Counted from the first letter of the stretch, positions 6,210 through 16,936 are shown. The stretch: 64,000 nucleotides of DNA from CAYRFF01 sp964436125 (GCA_964436125.1 CAYTBT010000004.1:50241-114240), one strand, 5' to 3'. The notes: generated from the sequence alone by a model not told the origin. Program-made: numbers and translations.

Positions 6210-9200
6210 ATGTACAAGCCTCTCAGTATTTTTATGTTCCTTGTTCTCCTGGGAGTTCAGATACTTCCGGGGCAGGTGCCTATCTTTACCGATACGGGAA
6301 AAACATATACAGGCACCGACTCTGTGACAACGGACATTTACGGACCTATTGATATTTCTTCCTGCACATCGATTTCTGTATCGATCGATTTCCAGTTCTC
6401 TATGCCCTGGGAAGGCTCGGGAAATATGGAGTCGGCAGATGAGTGTAATTTTGGTAACCCATGCAATGGAAACCCCGAGAACCAATCACCGGATTGTGGG
6501 CCTTGCTGGGATTTCCTTTATGTAAAGCTTGTTATCGACGGCGATACGATCTTTACCGATCTTATCGGCGATGCGGGCACTACCAATGCCGATCAAGCCG
6601 GAACAATTTCTCTGCCTGCCTACTGCCTTTCCGGAGAATCGAATCTGCAGATTGAGGTTTATACCCAGACCTGGGCAGGAGATGAAAGTGTTACCTTCTC
6701 CAATATCCAAGTCCTCTGCTGGGGAAATCGACCGACAATAAGTGCCACGCCCAATCCCGTCTGCGAAGGCCAAGATATTCAGTTCAATGAAAGTAGTGGA
6801 AATTATTCTTCATGGTCGTGGTCCGGTCCCGGTGGATTCAATTCTCCGCTGCAGAATCCTACACTGAATAATGTTACTCTTGCTGATGCTGGATGGTATT
6901 ATCTTACGGTACAAGATCCCAATGGCTGTAATATCACAGATTCCATAGAAGTACAGGTCATTGATTTTCCTACTTTGCCGGCTCTCGGGCCTTATTGTGA
7001 GCTCGATGCGGCAATCACCCTGCCCAATCCTATCAATGGAACATCCGGTACGTGGTCGGGAACGGGAGTAAGCGGCAATACATTTGATCCCGGAATAGCC
7101 GGCGGTGGTGTGCATACCCTGACCTTTACGGAGGCTACGGGCAACTGTTCAGGCTCAATACAAGTAAGCGTTAATCCGGAGATAATCTTGACGCCTCCAG
7201 GGCTCCCATCTAGCTTGTGTACAAGTGATGATCCCATTAACCTACCGACGACAATCTCGGGTGTTACGGGGACATGGACAGGAACGGGAGTAAACGGCAA
7301 TACATTTGATCCCGGTGTAGCCGGACAAGGAAATTACACGCTTACCTTTACGCCGGATGCCGCTTTCTGTGCAGAAGTGCTGACGGTTGCGATTGAGGTA
7401 TTGGAAAGCCCCGTAGCAGTTGATCCGGGGACAATCGATGTCTGTGATGATGGAACGCCGGTTAATCTTACTCAAGTGAATGATATTATCACCGGTGGGA
7501 ATGGGAATTATACGGTAAATTGGTATGAAGATGCCGGGCTCACGATCCAGATCGGCACTCCGGGTGCTTATGTGCCACCGCCGACGACTGTGTACGCAAC
7601 AGTAAGCAATGGAAATTGCACTTCTGCTCCCGTAAGCTTGACAATAAATCTTATTCCCGATGTCCAGATATTTCCACTGGGACCCATCGATACTTGCGGC
7701 GATGCCAATGGTGAAATAACTCTCGATCTCACCGGCTTTAATAATGAGCTCAACGGTGGTTCCGGAGATACCGTTGAGTGGTATAGGGATCCCGACTTGA
7801 ACAATCCGATCAATAATCCCTCAAGTTTTAGCACTTCAAGCACGACAATCTATGCCATTGTTACTAATTCTGTCTGTGCCACCTCACCTGAACCGATTAC
7901 GATAAATGTTTTTCCTAGACCGGTCGGAAACCCTACAACGCTACAAGCTTGTAGTTCGGGTGGTACGGTGGAATACAATCTGACCCTTGCTGAAGCCGAT
8001 GTTTATCCGGGCGGCAGCAATTATACCTGGTATGAAGATATTGACACGACACAACTTATCCCTGATCCCGCGCATTTCAACACGGTGCCGCCGACAACGG
8101 TTTACCTCGTATTCAGCGATGGTCCATGTCGTTCAGAGCCGGTGGCAGTCACATTGGAAATTGTTGCAGACGTTGACCTGGGCAATCTAGCCGATATAGA
8201 GCTGTGTTATGGAGAGGTGATTTTTCTCGATGGCCCGACCATAGGTGGGATGACCTATGAGTGGACGGGCCCCAATAATTTTGAAGCTTCGACAGAAGAT
8301 GTTGTTGTTACCGGCAATGCCGATCCTAGCTATGAAGGGATTTATACCTTAATCGGTACCGTAGGAAATTGTAGTGACACTGCAACGGTAAATGTGATTG
8401 TGCACGATGAAATCTTCCTGTCAATTACTGAAGATGGTCCGATTCTGTGTCACGGTGACAGCACGGCGGCAATTACGGCGGTTTATAACGGCGATTCCGA
8501 TCCGCTTGACTTCAGCTGGTCCGATCCATCTTTTCCCAATTCTGCTTCCATAAACAATGTGCCGGCGGGCTCGTATTCCGTAACTGTTACTGATCTGGCA
8601 GGTTGTACAGCTTCCGCAAATGTCGTGGTCTCTGAACCACCGGAATTAACTTTAAGCTGTCAGCTGATATCCGGCGTGAGCGGCCCGGGAGCGGAAGACG
8701 CCGTAGTGGAAATTACGATAAACGGTGGTACAGGACCTTATGACTTGATATGGACAGGGGATGACAGCGGAAGTGAAAATAATCTGAACGCCGGAACACA
8801 CACAATCGACAATTTGCCGGAAGGCACAATAAATTTCACGATAACAGATGCCAATGGCTGTACCGCGGAATGTTCATCAATAATTCCTGCAGCGGATTGC
8901 ACTATAGAGCTTGAAGTGGTACAGATAGATACGATAAAATGCGCCGGAGATTCAACTGCATCTATAGATGTCAATATCTCAGGAGCTACAGCACCGATGA
9001 GCTATGACTGGAATGGAACACAATACGACGGGTTCGATCAATTAACCAATATTCCTGCCGGGACATATTCTCTGACGATAACAGATGCCGATTCTTGCGT
9101 GGCGAGCGCAACGATAATTATTAGTGAACCGTCAAAGCTCATTGCTGTCTGTTCAGTAGTTCAAGATGAATCGGCACCGGGAGCTCAAGATGGAATTGCC

Positions 9201-11741
9201 GAGGTCAATATTCAAGGTGGAACACCTGCTTATGTCAAATTAAAATGGACAGGACCTCTTACTGATTCTATCATGAGTCCGGTCCAAGGAGTTAACCAGA
9301 TTACGCAATTACCTAGTGGTACTTATACGACAGAAGTGACAGATGGAAATGCGTGTATTGCAGAATGTGAATTCATTATAGAAGCGCAGCCACTAGACTG
9401 TGATATGAGCCTTGATATTTCTCAGCTTGATTCTATCCTGTGTTATGGGGACAGTACAGCAAGCATAGACCTTAGGGTGAGGAATGCTACCGCTCCTTTA
9501 AGTTTTCAGTGGTCTGATCCAGCTATCGGCAATGTTGAAGACCCGACCGAATTGGCTGCGGGGACTTATTCTGTCACAATTACGGATGACAAAGGCTGTA
9601 CTGCCGATACATCGATAGTAATTATACAACCGGATCCTATAGAGCTCGACTTTACAATTCTACAGAAACCGACAAGTGCATCTTCAAGTGATGGCAGCAT
9701 AAACTTGACGATCGATGGCGGTGCGGCGCCCTATGATCTCAGTTATACCGGGCCTACAAGTGGCGATACGCTCAATATTTTATTCCCCATTCAGATTGAG
9801 GAGTTGATGGCGGGCACATATACATTTACCGTGAAAGATAACAAAGGTTGTAGCTCGGAAATAACAGTAGTTTTAAATATTGTCGGTTGCGATATGAGTC
9901 TCGGCCTTCTACTGGAAGATTCGATTCAGTGTTATGGTGATAAAACTGCCTCGATACGCAGCATTGTCACCGATGCAAGTGGCGTAGTGGAATTTGACTG
10001 GAATATCGATGTGCTCGATGGAAATCCAAGTCCTTCAGGACTGGGTGCGGGAAAATATACGCTTACGATTACTGATGATAATTTATGTACGGCAATTGAC
10101 AGCATTACTATCACGCAGCCACCTGAATTAATTATCCAATGCAATCCTCTGAGTTCCACCGAGGTGGAAATAAGTGTCAATGGCGGTACTCCTGAATATT
10201 CTTATACTTTAAATGGTCCCGGTATATCTCAGACCGGTGGATACTCACAAGCGGGAATTTATACGATAACTAATGCATTTGAGGAAGGAACATTTACGAT
10301 TACACTTACTGATTCTCATGGTTGTGAATCTCAATGTAGCTTTGTCATTCAAGCTCCGGAATGTACACTTGATATCGATTCTACGATTAAGCAGATATCG
10401 TGTTACGGTGCAGCAGATGGGGAAATCAGTTTGTCCATCTCCGGCGGAGAAAATCCGCTTACTATAGTATGGGGAAATCCGGCTTATAATGGAAAAGAGG
10501 AGCTAAGTGGATTATCGGAGGGAACTTATTCTGTCACAGTTACCGATAAAAATAACTGTAGGGATAGCATAGTGATTCAGTTGATTGAACCCGATTCTAC
10601 CACGGTTGAAATTATGGGCTCAACTACCTTATGTGAAGGAGATACAATAAGCTTGTCAGCAATAGATACATTTGCGACCTATATCTGGAACGGTCAAGCA
10701 GGAACCGATACATACGCAGTGACAGAGCCGGGGCAAGTGACGCTTGAAGTACACAATGCACGTGGTTGTATAGCTTATGACACGATATTTATAAGTCAAC
10801 TGGATACAGCACTTACCATTATCCGGGATACTTTATGTGCAGATGATCAGCTTATCGTCAATGGAACTGTTTATGATATCAATAATCCGACAGGAACAGA
10901 ACTTATTCCCGGTGGAAGTCGAGATGGTTGTGATAGTACGATAATCGTTGACTTACATTTTGTCGGAGTAATAGATATCGAGATTATTGAGCCCAATTGC
11001 AGTGGAGTTACACAGACACAGGCACGTATTCTAGGAAATGGGAATGCCGTACTCCCTTACGATATTTATGCCAATGGTTCTTTCTATCAGACCGTAAATT
11101 CCTTGCCGTTCATCCTGACATTTCCCGCAGATGGGACTTACAATATAAGGATTGTAGATGCGCAAGGTTGTGCATTTCAACAGAATATCCTAGTGACTTC
11201 TCGAGAGCAAGTACAAGTGGATATCTTATCTGATTCTGTCGTCGTGAAAGGCGATACAGCGCAATTAAGTGCTGTTTTATCCGGACCGTATATGGATTTC
11301 CAATGGTATCCACCGGAAATTGTAGCTTGTGATACCTGTTTAAGCACTTATGCCATTCTCGATCAAAATACAATTTTCACTCTTTCTGTTACCGATTCCT
11401 TTGGCTGTGTAATTGAGCTTAACCAGACTATTCTTGTCACCGAGGGCGTAGGAATTTATATTCCCAATGCCTTTACGCCCAATCTCGATGGAATTAATGA
11501 TAGGTATAAGGTTTATCTCGGACCGCGCGCACAAGGTCTTCTTGAGATGGAGATATTTGATAGATGGGGTGATAAACTTTATGGTGAGTACTATGATATT
11601 GCCAATCCCGAGGTACAGGGCTGGGATGGCCGTTTTAAAGGTAAATTTCTTAATCCCGGAGTATATGTGTATCGCATAAGGGTAGAGTTGAGAGAGAACG
11701 AGATTAAAACTTTTACCGGTACCTTAACACTTATCCGATAG
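6210..11741 (+). CDS. SprB-repeat adhesin with T9SS type B C-terminal sorting domain
   Basis: This 1843-aa protein starts with a signal peptide (MYKPLSIFMFLVLLGVQILPG). An N-terminal domain follows, then several Ig-like modules, two of them with GTWSGTGV/GTWTGTGV and GNTFDPG. From about residue 740 five SprB-type repeats begin C-(Y/H/A)-G-(D/A) (near residues 745, 911, 1077, 1241 and 1397). They alternate with a second module containing GGT-PY and an NGC...C pair. The C-terminal about 90 residues (IPNAFTPNLDGINDRYKVYL, then FDRWGDKLY, NPGVYVYRI) are a CHU_C/type B sorting domain. This targets proteins through T9SS to the cell surface or medium. SprB is the mobile gliding adhesin of Flavobacterium; this protein is much shorter, so a gliding role is only inferred. 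A dispersed motif lies inside the gene. Confidence 0.9.
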   Translation: MYKPLSIFMFLVLLGVQILPGQVPIFTDTGKTYTGTDSVTTDIYGPIDISSCTSISVSIDFQFSMPWEGSGNMESADECNFGNPCNGNPENQSPDCGPCWDFLYVKLVIDGDTIFTDLIGDAGTTNADQAGTISLPAYCLSGESNLQIEVYTQTWAGDESVTFSNIQVLCWGNRPTISATPNPVCEGQDIQFNESSGNYSSWSWSGPGGFNSPLQNPTLNNVTLADAGWYYLTVQDPNGCNITDSIEVQVIDFPTLPALGPYCELDAAITLPNPINGTSGTWSGTGVSGNTFDPGIAGGGVHTLTFTEATGNCSGSIQVSVNPEIILTPPGLPSSLCTSDDPINLPTTISGVTGTWTGTGVNGNTFDPGVAGQGNYTLTFTPDAAFCAEVLTVAIEVLESPVAVDPGTIDVCDDGTPVNLTQVNDIITGGNGNYTVNWYEDAGLTIQIGTPGAYVPPPTTVYATVSNGNCTSAPVSLTINLIPDVQIFPLGPIDTCGDANGEITLDLTGFNNELNGGSGDTVEWYRDPDLNNPINNPSSFSTSSTTIYAIVTNSVCATSPEPITINVFPRPVGNPTTLQACSSGGTVEYNLTLAEADVYPGGSNYTWYEDIDTTQLIPDPAHFNTVPPTTVYLVFSDGPCRSEPVAVTLEIVADVDLGNLADIELCYGEVIFLDGPTIGGMTYEWTGPNNFEASTEDVVVTGNADPSYEGIYTLIGTVGNCSDTATVNVIVHDEIFLSITEDGPILCHGDSTAAITAVYNGDSDPLDFSWSDPSFPNSASINNVPAGSYSVTVTDLAGCTASANVVVSEPPELTLSCQLISGVSGPGAEDAVVEITINGGTGPYDLIWTGDDSGSENNLNAGTHTIDNLPEGTINFTITDANGCTAECSSIIPAADCTIELEVVQIDTIKCAGDSTASIDVNISGATAPMSYDWNGTQYDGFDQLTNIPAGTYSLTITDADSCVASATIIISEPSKLIAVCSVVQDESAPGAQDGIAEVNIQGGTPAYVKLKWTGPLTDSIMSPVQGVNQITQLPSGTYTTEVTDGNACIAECEFIIEAQPLDCDMSLDISQLDSILCYGDSTASIDLRVRNATAPLSFQWSDPAIGNVEDPTELAAGTYSVTITDDKGCTADTSIVIIQPDPIELDFTILQKPTSASSSDGSINLTIDGGAAPYDLSYTGPTSGDTLNILFPIQIEELMAGTYTFTVKDNKGCSSEITVVLNIVGCDMSLGLLLEDSIQCYGDKTASIRSIVTDASGVVEFDWNIDVLDGNPSPSGLGAGKYTLTITDDNLCTAIDSITITQPPELIIQCNPLSSTEVEISVNGGTPEYSYTLNGPGISQTGGYSQAGIYTITNAFEEGTFTITLTDSHGCESQCSFVIQAPECTLDIDSTIKQISCYGAADGEISLSISGGENPLTIVWGNPAYNGKEELSGLSEGTYSVTVTDKNNCRDSIVIQLIEPDSTTVEIMGSTTLCEGDTISLSAIDTFATYIWNGQAGTDTYAVTEPGQVTLEVHNARGCIAYDTIFISQLDTALTIIRDTLCADDQLIVNGTVYDINNPTGTELIPGGSRDGCDSTIIVDLHFVGVIDIEIIEPNCSGVTQTQARILGNGNAVLPYDIYANGSFYQTVNSLPFILTFPADGTYNIRIVDAQGCAFQQNILVTSREQVQVDILSDSVVVKGDTAQLSAVLSGPYMDFQWYPPEIVACDTCLSTYAILDQNTIFTLSVTDSFGCVIELNQTILVTEGVGIYIPNAFTPNLDGINDRYKVYLGPRAQGLLEMEIFDRWGDKLYGEYYDIANPEVQGWDGRFKGKFLNPGVYVYRIRVELRENEIKTFTGTLTLIR
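7059..7315 (+). repeat. Near-identical 35-bp direct repeats within the adhesin
   Basis: The segment at 7059-7093 recurs at 7281-7315 (222 bp apart) with one base difference. Both encode GTGV(S/N)GNTFDPG. Neighbouring sequence of the two modules is far less similar, suggesting local gene conversion or recent duplication. Confidence 0.8.
8610..8620 (-). repeat. Dispersed motif inside the adhesin gene
   Basis: Minus-strand TTTGCGGAAGC, preceded by GACA and followed by TG. On the coding strand it is read as GCT TCC GCA AAT (ASAN). Confidence 0.85.
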
Positions 11742-11787
11742 AAGGATAGCTTTTTCTTGCGAATTCATCATATCGAGGTGAACCTGC

Positions 11788-12825
11788 TCAAGCATTTTCT
11801 GCTTCATCAGTAAATCTTGCTCCCAATCCGGTTCTCGCCGGATAATATAGCTGACCGCGTTTTACGAGTACTCCGCGTGCGGGTTCCGTTGATAGCAACT
11901 CAGCTCCATCGGCATCGAGATAATCCATAAGGGGAGCAAGATTGCATAAAGCACTTATGCCTATGCCGGTTTCTGTCATGCATCCTCCCATAATTTTAAG
12001 TGCATGTTTCTGTGCAAGCTCAATCATTTTTAATGCAGAACTTATTCCTCCACATTTCATCAATTTAATGTTAATTCCATCAAAATATTCTGCGCATCGT
12101 TCTACGTCTTCAATCGTCTGACAACTCTCGTCCGCAATCAGGGGAATGTCACATATTTCTTGTATTTCACTCATCCCTTTTTCAGCGATAACGGGTAGAG
12201 GTTGTTCAATGAACTCGAGGGGCAAACTATCGGATAGCTGGAGAATCTCTGAAAATTTAGGTAGAGACCAGCCTTCATTGGCATCTACTCTCAGCGGTTT
12301 ATTGAACCCATCCTCAATAAGGGATTTCAGGATTTCGAGATCGTTCTGTGCGCCGAGCTTGAGCTTCAGGATAGGCCAGTCATTTTCTTTCATTTCGTTG
12401 AGAAGCACCGCCGGCTCATCAATGCTTATGGTGTAGCTACTTAAAGGAGCATCTGCCGGATTAAGGTCGAGATAATCCCATAGAGCTTTATCTGCTTTCT
12501 GTGTAAAAAGGTCCCATAATGCACAATCGAGAGCTGATTGAAGTGGATATGCAGATGGAAATATTTTTTCCAGAAATACTTTAATATTCCTTGGATCTTC
12601 TATCTCAAGTTTTTCAATATCCGCTTTATGAGCTTCGAGTTCCGAGAGATATGTGTCGATGTCCCAGTCATAATAACTTATTTCCGAGGCCTCGCCATAG
12701 CCGGTATAGCCATCGGCTTGTAGAGATACAATGAGACTCTTTCTGACGGGAAATGTTCCATGAAATATTTTGAAGGGCTTTTTCAGCGGTAAGGTTAAAA
12801 CGCGAGTTGATAATGAAATAGCCAT
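11788..12825 (-). CDS. L-Ala-D/L-Glu-type dipeptide epimerase (enolase superfamily)
   Basis: A 345-aa member of the mandelate racemase/muconate lactonizing subgroup, closest by motifs to dipeptide epimerases (YcjG/YkfB type). These interconvert L-Ala-D-Glu and L-Ala-L-Glu during peptidoglycan recycling. The capping domain is N-terminal. The barrel carries KLKLGA with the catalytic lysine pair, metal ligands in DANEGW, FIEQP and ADESC, and a second lysine in GINIKLMKCGG. Length is typical. It is convergent with the adhesin gene (47-bp gap). Substrate specificity within this superfamily cannot be read with certainty from motifs. Confidence 0.88.
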   Translation of the reverse strand: MAISLSTRVLTLPLKKPFKIFHGTFPVRKSLIVSLQADGYTGYGEASEISYYDWDIDTYLSELEAHKADIEKLEIEDPRNIKVFLEKIFPSAYPLQSALDCALWDLFTQKADKALWDYLDLNPADAPLSSYTISIDEPAVLLNEMKENDWPILKLKLGAQNDLEILKSLIEDGFNKPLRVDANEGWSLPKFSEILQLSDSLPLEFIEQPLPVIAEKGMSEIQEICDIPLIADESCQTIEDVERCAEYFDGINIKLMKCGGISSALKMIELAQKHALKIMGGCMTETGIGISALCNLAPLMDYLDADGAELLSTEPARGVLVKRGQLYYPARTGLGARFTDEAENA

Positions 12826-12916
12826 AACTACTTGTTAAATATGATAATTAAATGATTGGCCTACTTGAGGGTGTTTCTCATAATCTGTACATAAGCAATA
12901 TTGAACTCCTGTAACA

Positions 12917-12927
12917 TTTGCGGAAGC
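12917..12927 (+). repeat. Dispersed motif TTTGCGGAAGC
   Basis: Intergenic, between the epimerase start and the 3' end of the next gene. The 18-base context ACATTTGCGGAAGCTAAT is identical to that at 53353-53370. Confidence 0.85.
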
Positions 12928-12939
12928 TAATATCCAAAA

Positions 12940-15900
12940 TTATTTCAATATAGAAACATCTCCATCCATGAATTTATTATGCGGACTTTCACAGAGGAAG
13001 AAATCTACATCGAGTGTCCACATATAAATACCGGGATTGAGGCGTTTATTCTTAAAGGTAGCAAGCCAGGAACGCCGGGGATCGGTCGTTTTAAAGATTT
13101 TGTTACCCCACCGATCAAATATCTCTAACTTGTAGGAGAGGAGTTGAACATCGGGATGAAATTGCGGTTTAAATGAATCGTTAATTCCATCGTGATTGGG
13201 TGAAAAGGCATTGGGGATATATACCGGGAGCTCCCCGTTCTTAAACTCCGATCGCTTGAACCTGAAGTAGTCGGAAAGATTCTGACAGATATTGGTGATC
13301 GTTACACTGTATTTTCCACTTTCTTCAAAAGTCCTTTTGTACTCATTCCTACCATCATTCCAGACGATCTCTGTCCCTTTATCTTTATAATTGCTGAGGT
13401 CTATTGTATAATTGCCATCTGCACAGATTAATATTGTGGAATCGGGGAGATCGAGTGGTGGTTTTAAGGGGATAAAATAGGTATTAATCGTATCGGAGCT
13501 CGTGCAACCTTCGGCCGTGGTACCGGTAACAATATATTGTCCTGTCCGGGTAATGGTGAGCTTGTTTCCCTTGTCGCCTGTATTCCAGGTATATTCTACA
13601 ATCGGCGCTTCACCTGTACTCTGTGCATTCAGAATGACCTCATCACCTTCACAAGCGAGGGAATCGCCTGTCAATTGCACCTCCGGTAAATCGGGAAATG
13701 CAACATAGGCGGAATCACTATAGGAACAAGAATTTATGTTATAAGTTACTGTATATAAGCCTTCCTCTGTAATACTGATAGATTGACTGGTGTCGCCGGT
13801 GTTCCATTTTATATTGCTAGCTCGTTTATCAAGGTCAAGTGATACGGAGCCGGTCCTGCAGACAACGAGATCTTCAATCCTAGTCTTAGGGGTGTTCAAT
13901 ATCACGTGAAAAGTATCTCGATATGTACAATTATGCAGGACACTAGAGACGTAATAAGTTCCGCTTTCACTAGCTGTAATGGAAGGGGTCTGTTGCCCGG
14001 TATTCCATTGATAGGTGGCTTCATCTGATTGAATCCGGGATGTGATGGTAAAGCTTGTATCTTTACATAATTCAATCCTTGAGACGCTGTCTTTAGTCGG
14101 TTCTTTTACTTTAATCTCCAGGTAGGCAGTATCGGATTCAAGACATAGGTTTTCTGATATTGCTATGAGCTGAATCTGGTAAGTTCCGGGTTTTTCATAC
14201 AGGTGTATAGGTTCATATTCTGTACTAGTTCCTCCGTCTCCGAATGTCCAGTGATAGGAGCTCGTTCCATAGCTTTGGTTGTTAAATTCTACTTCGAATG
14301 GTGCGCATCCTACCGTGTCTTCATCTAGAGTCGCCTGTGCTTTAATAATGGACAAGTCAAAACTAAATTTTATAACGGCCATATTGCAATTCCGCGATTT
14401 CAGTTCTGTCCTTGCTGCATCTTCGGTAACCGGAAAGATATTGACTCCTCCACAGCTTGCACATACGGCTTGATAAATTGCTCCCTCTTTACTGAAGCGA
14501 CTCGTCCCTCCATCTACGTGTTCACCGCCTCTTGAGCTTGCTCCGGAATCACCTCCGAAATAGGTTGCATATAATAATTTCCGTGCATCTTTTTCAAGTA
14601 CGAGAAAATAAAAGTCACTGCCATCGGTTGACTTCTGAATGGCATCGGGTGTTATCGGGAGTCCCTCGGTTGTGCTTTCTCTATTGTATCTACGATTAAC
14701 TACGCCGCCCCAGCCCGATATATATATCCGGCCGCATCTGTCCACGAGGAAAGCGGAAGGGGAGAGGTTGATGATATTTTCTCCACTTCCTATTCTTGTT
14801 CCGATAAGTACCTGGCGGAGCTCCGAATCCAGCTTCTGGATAAACATTCCTCCTCCGTCATTACTATAGGTTCCCGGAGTGACTTTCATATTGCCTTTGG
14901 ATTGCCCGTAGATGTAGATATTCCCTTCATTATCGATCTGTGTAAAATAGACTTGATCATAAAGTCGAGTGCCGATGTATGTTCCATTGAGCAAGTGTTT
15001 TCCATCAAGAGAAATCTCGAGAACAAAGCCATCAATATTACCGCCATAATCGGGTTTAACGACATCTGAGAAAAAAAACAAATTGCTGCTCGCTGTTCCG
15101 CCTCCTACGATAACCTTCTGCTTGTTTAATTTTATTGCATAAGCGGCATCTGCTTGTTTGCCACCGAAGAAAGTGGACCATCTCAATTTACTGAGGTCGG
15201 GATTTAAGGAGAAAATAACAGCATCTTGCAGGCCGGCAAGCTGTTTCTGAAATCCATTCTTTATCGGGAAATCTGAAGAATTGCATACACTCGCTACATA
15301 AATGTTGTCCTTGTCGTCAATATATACCTCACCGCGGATCTGGTCACTATAATTTTTAACGATTTCGGCCCTGCTGTACATAACGCCATCCTCTCCTGAA
15401 CCACCGATAAAAGTCGATGCTTTCAAAGCATCGCCATTTTCCGATAAAATTGAGAGGACAATATCCGATCCGTTTATAAAAATCCCATTCAATGCATAAC
15501 CGCCATAACCGCCATTATAACTTTTATCATAGGCATTACTGCTCGTAGGATAGTCTTCCGATGAAGTACTTCCCAGGATTATCAGATCTCCTTTCTTATT
15601 GACGATTAAACTGTGTGGGATGTCGGATAATTTGCCGCCCAGATAAGTGGAATAAATTATATGCGTGCCATCCGGTGTGTATTTTGTTACACCGATATCT
15701 ACAGAACCGTCTTGGCTATTAAAGGTCCCATCGTAAGCTCCTATGTCCGGATAACCTTTCCCAAATACAATTCCGGCACCATAGGCCTCACCATTGGGTC
15801 CCGGTGTCGCCGTCATTCCCCAGTTATCGGCAACGGAACCACTATAGGAGGCAAATACGAGTGTCGGATCAATGATCAGTGTATAATGTGGATTGTATCC

Positions 15901-16662
15901 CGTGGGAAAGTCATAGCTCAATACCTGCCCATCAAGTTTATAATTACAAGGAATTACGAGTTTTTCTCCGTCGATAATCTGATAGGCATAAGGCTTTAAT
16001 TCCTTGATTTCATTTACCGAAGTAACAATATAGAGATTCCCCTCAACGATATGTAATTCTTTTACGCCCTGAAATTCAATCTGGATGATGGCCGGATCTA
16101 TTCCTGCCTTGATTTCAAATTCATATTTAAGGTAGCCGCCGCGACTTCCCAGCGTCATATCGACTCCATCGTACAGGGATAGATAACTTATTTTCTTATA
16201 ATTCCGGACATGTGTTGCCCATCTACTTTTATCGTTTCCGAGGAAATAATTGCTATATGATAAGCTTGAATCACGGCCTATTGCCCCGTGGTCCATATTG
16301 CAATGAAGAAATTTCATCCTGAATCCATGGCTGTGAATAAGCGTATTCTCCTTGCCATCATTTTCTGCTAATCCCTGTGTCCCGGTAAATCCATGGCTAT
16401 ATGCAGCTCTTCTTTTCAAGTCCTCGATCTTGTGAGCTGCCCAGGTTAATTGCCCGCGTTCTGCGTATATCTGAACAGATCCGGCATCGAGTTTATACAA
16501 GATGTTTTCATTCCATTGCCCCTTATTTTCTCTGAAAGTCAGATTATCTATAGTGAATGGCCTTGAACTAGCTTCCGCAAATGGCTGCCCAATTGCAGCT
16601 TGCCCGCTCTGCATATAAAGGAAGCAGATTGCCATGGTCACTATATAGCTTAGTTTCCTCAT
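12940..16662 (-). CDS. Large T9SS type B secreted protein with SBBP-like propeller and PKD/Ig modules
   Basis: About 1240 aa. The ATG at 16662 is preferred over one 13 codons upstream because it opens directly onto a signal peptide (MRKLSYIVTMAICFLYMQSG). The N terminus FRENKGQWNENILYKLDAG is typical of the DUF7948 domain. SBBP-like beta-propeller repeats follow (TYLGG, TFIGGSGEDGV, TFFGGKQADAAYAI, TYFGGDSGASSRGG). Then come a PKD domain (YHWTFGDGGTSTEYEP) and several Ig-like modules with YQWNTGQQ or IKWNTGDTSQSI. It ends in a type B sorting domain (IPNAFSPNHDGINDSF, FDRWGNKIF, NPGIYMWTL). This architecture is common in Bacteroidota surface proteins of unknown function. A dispersed motif lies just after the signal peptide. 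Confidence 0.88.
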   Translation of the reverse strand: MRKLSYIVTMAICFLYMQSGQAAIGQPFAEASSRPFTIDNLTFRENKGQWNENILYKLDAGSVQIYAERGQLTWAAHKIEDLKRRAAYSHGFTGTQGLAENDGKENTLIHSHGFRMKFLHCNMDHGAIGRDSSLSYSNYFLGNDKSRWATHVRNYKKISYLSLYDGVDMTLGSRGGYLKYEFEIKAGIDPAIIQIEFQGVKELHIVEGNLYIVTSVNEIKELKPYAYQIIDGEKLVIPCNYKLDGQVLSYDFPTGYNPHYTLIIDPTLVFASYSGSVADNWGMTATPGPNGEAYGAGIVFGKGYPDIGAYDGTFNSQDGSVDIGVTKYTPDGTHIIYSTYLGGKLSDIPHSLIVNKKGDLIILGSTSSEDYPTSSNAYDKSYNGGYGGYALNGIFINGSDIVLSILSENGDALKASTFIGGSGEDGVMYSRAEIVKNYSDQIRGEVYIDDKDNIYVASVCNSSDFPIKNGFQKQLAGLQDAVIFSLNPDLSKLRWSTFFGGKQADAAYAIKLNKQKVIVGGGTASSNLFFFSDVVKPDYGGNIDGFVLEISLDGKHLLNGTYIGTRLYDQVYFTQIDNEGNIYIYGQSKGNMKVTPGTYSNDGGGMFIQKLDSELRQVLIGTRIGSGENIINLSPSAFLVDRCGRIYISGWGGVVNRRYNRESTTEGLPITPDAIQKSTDGSDFYFLVLEKDARKLLYATYFGGDSGASSRGGEHVDGGTSRFSKEGAIYQAVCASCGGVNIFPVTEDAARTELKSRNCNMAVIKFSFDLSIIKAQATLDEDTVGCAPFEVEFNNQSYGTSSYHWTFGDGGTSTEYEPIHLYEKPGTYQIQLIAISENLCLESDTAYLEIKVKEPTKDSVSRIELCKDTSFTITSRIQSDEATYQWNTGQQTPSITASESGTYYVSSVLHNCTYRDTFHVILNTPKTRIEDLVVCRTGSVSLDLDKRASNIKWNTGDTSQSISITEEGLYTVTYNINSCSYSDSAYVAFPDLPEVQLTGDSLACEGDEVILNAQSTGEAPIVEYTWNTGDKGNKLTITRTGQYIVTGTTAEGCTSSDTINTYFIPLKPPLDLPDSTILICADGNYTIDLSNYKDKGTEIVWNDGRNEYKRTFEESGKYSVTITNICQNLSDYFRFKRSEFKNGELPVYIPNAFSPNHDGINDSFKPQFHPDVQLLSYKLEIFDRWGNKIFKTTDPRRSWLATFKNKRLNPGIYMWTLDVDFFLCESPHNKFMDGDVSILK
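16571..16581 (-). repeat. Dispersed motif inside the signal-peptide region of the T9SS protein
   Basis: Minus-strand context CCATTTGCGGAAGCTAG. The host gene is also on the minus strand and reads TTT GCG GAA GCT (FAEA). Confidence 0.85.
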
Positions 16663-16936
16663 AACTGCGAAAAGGTACGTATATTTCTGAATAATGTACA
16701 ATTTTCCGGTTAATGAAGCATTTTATTCATTAAAATCGGCATTAGGAGAGCTTATTTTCGGTGAATATGCTTTTCTGAGGGCAAAATACTATCGGAGATT
16801 AGCTATTATGCTGAATGTTATGGAGGCTTGTACCACAGAATCTTCCGTGTAAAAATAAACTAGACTATATCCGCTCTTAATATGCGATTTATTAATCGCC
16901 GGAGGAATTCTTGTGGATTGTTGTTTCATTCAGTAA

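Noticed and set aside
8610..8620. Explaining genic motif copies by a conserved protein motif
   Set aside because: The copies are read in different frames and strands and encode unrelated peptides.
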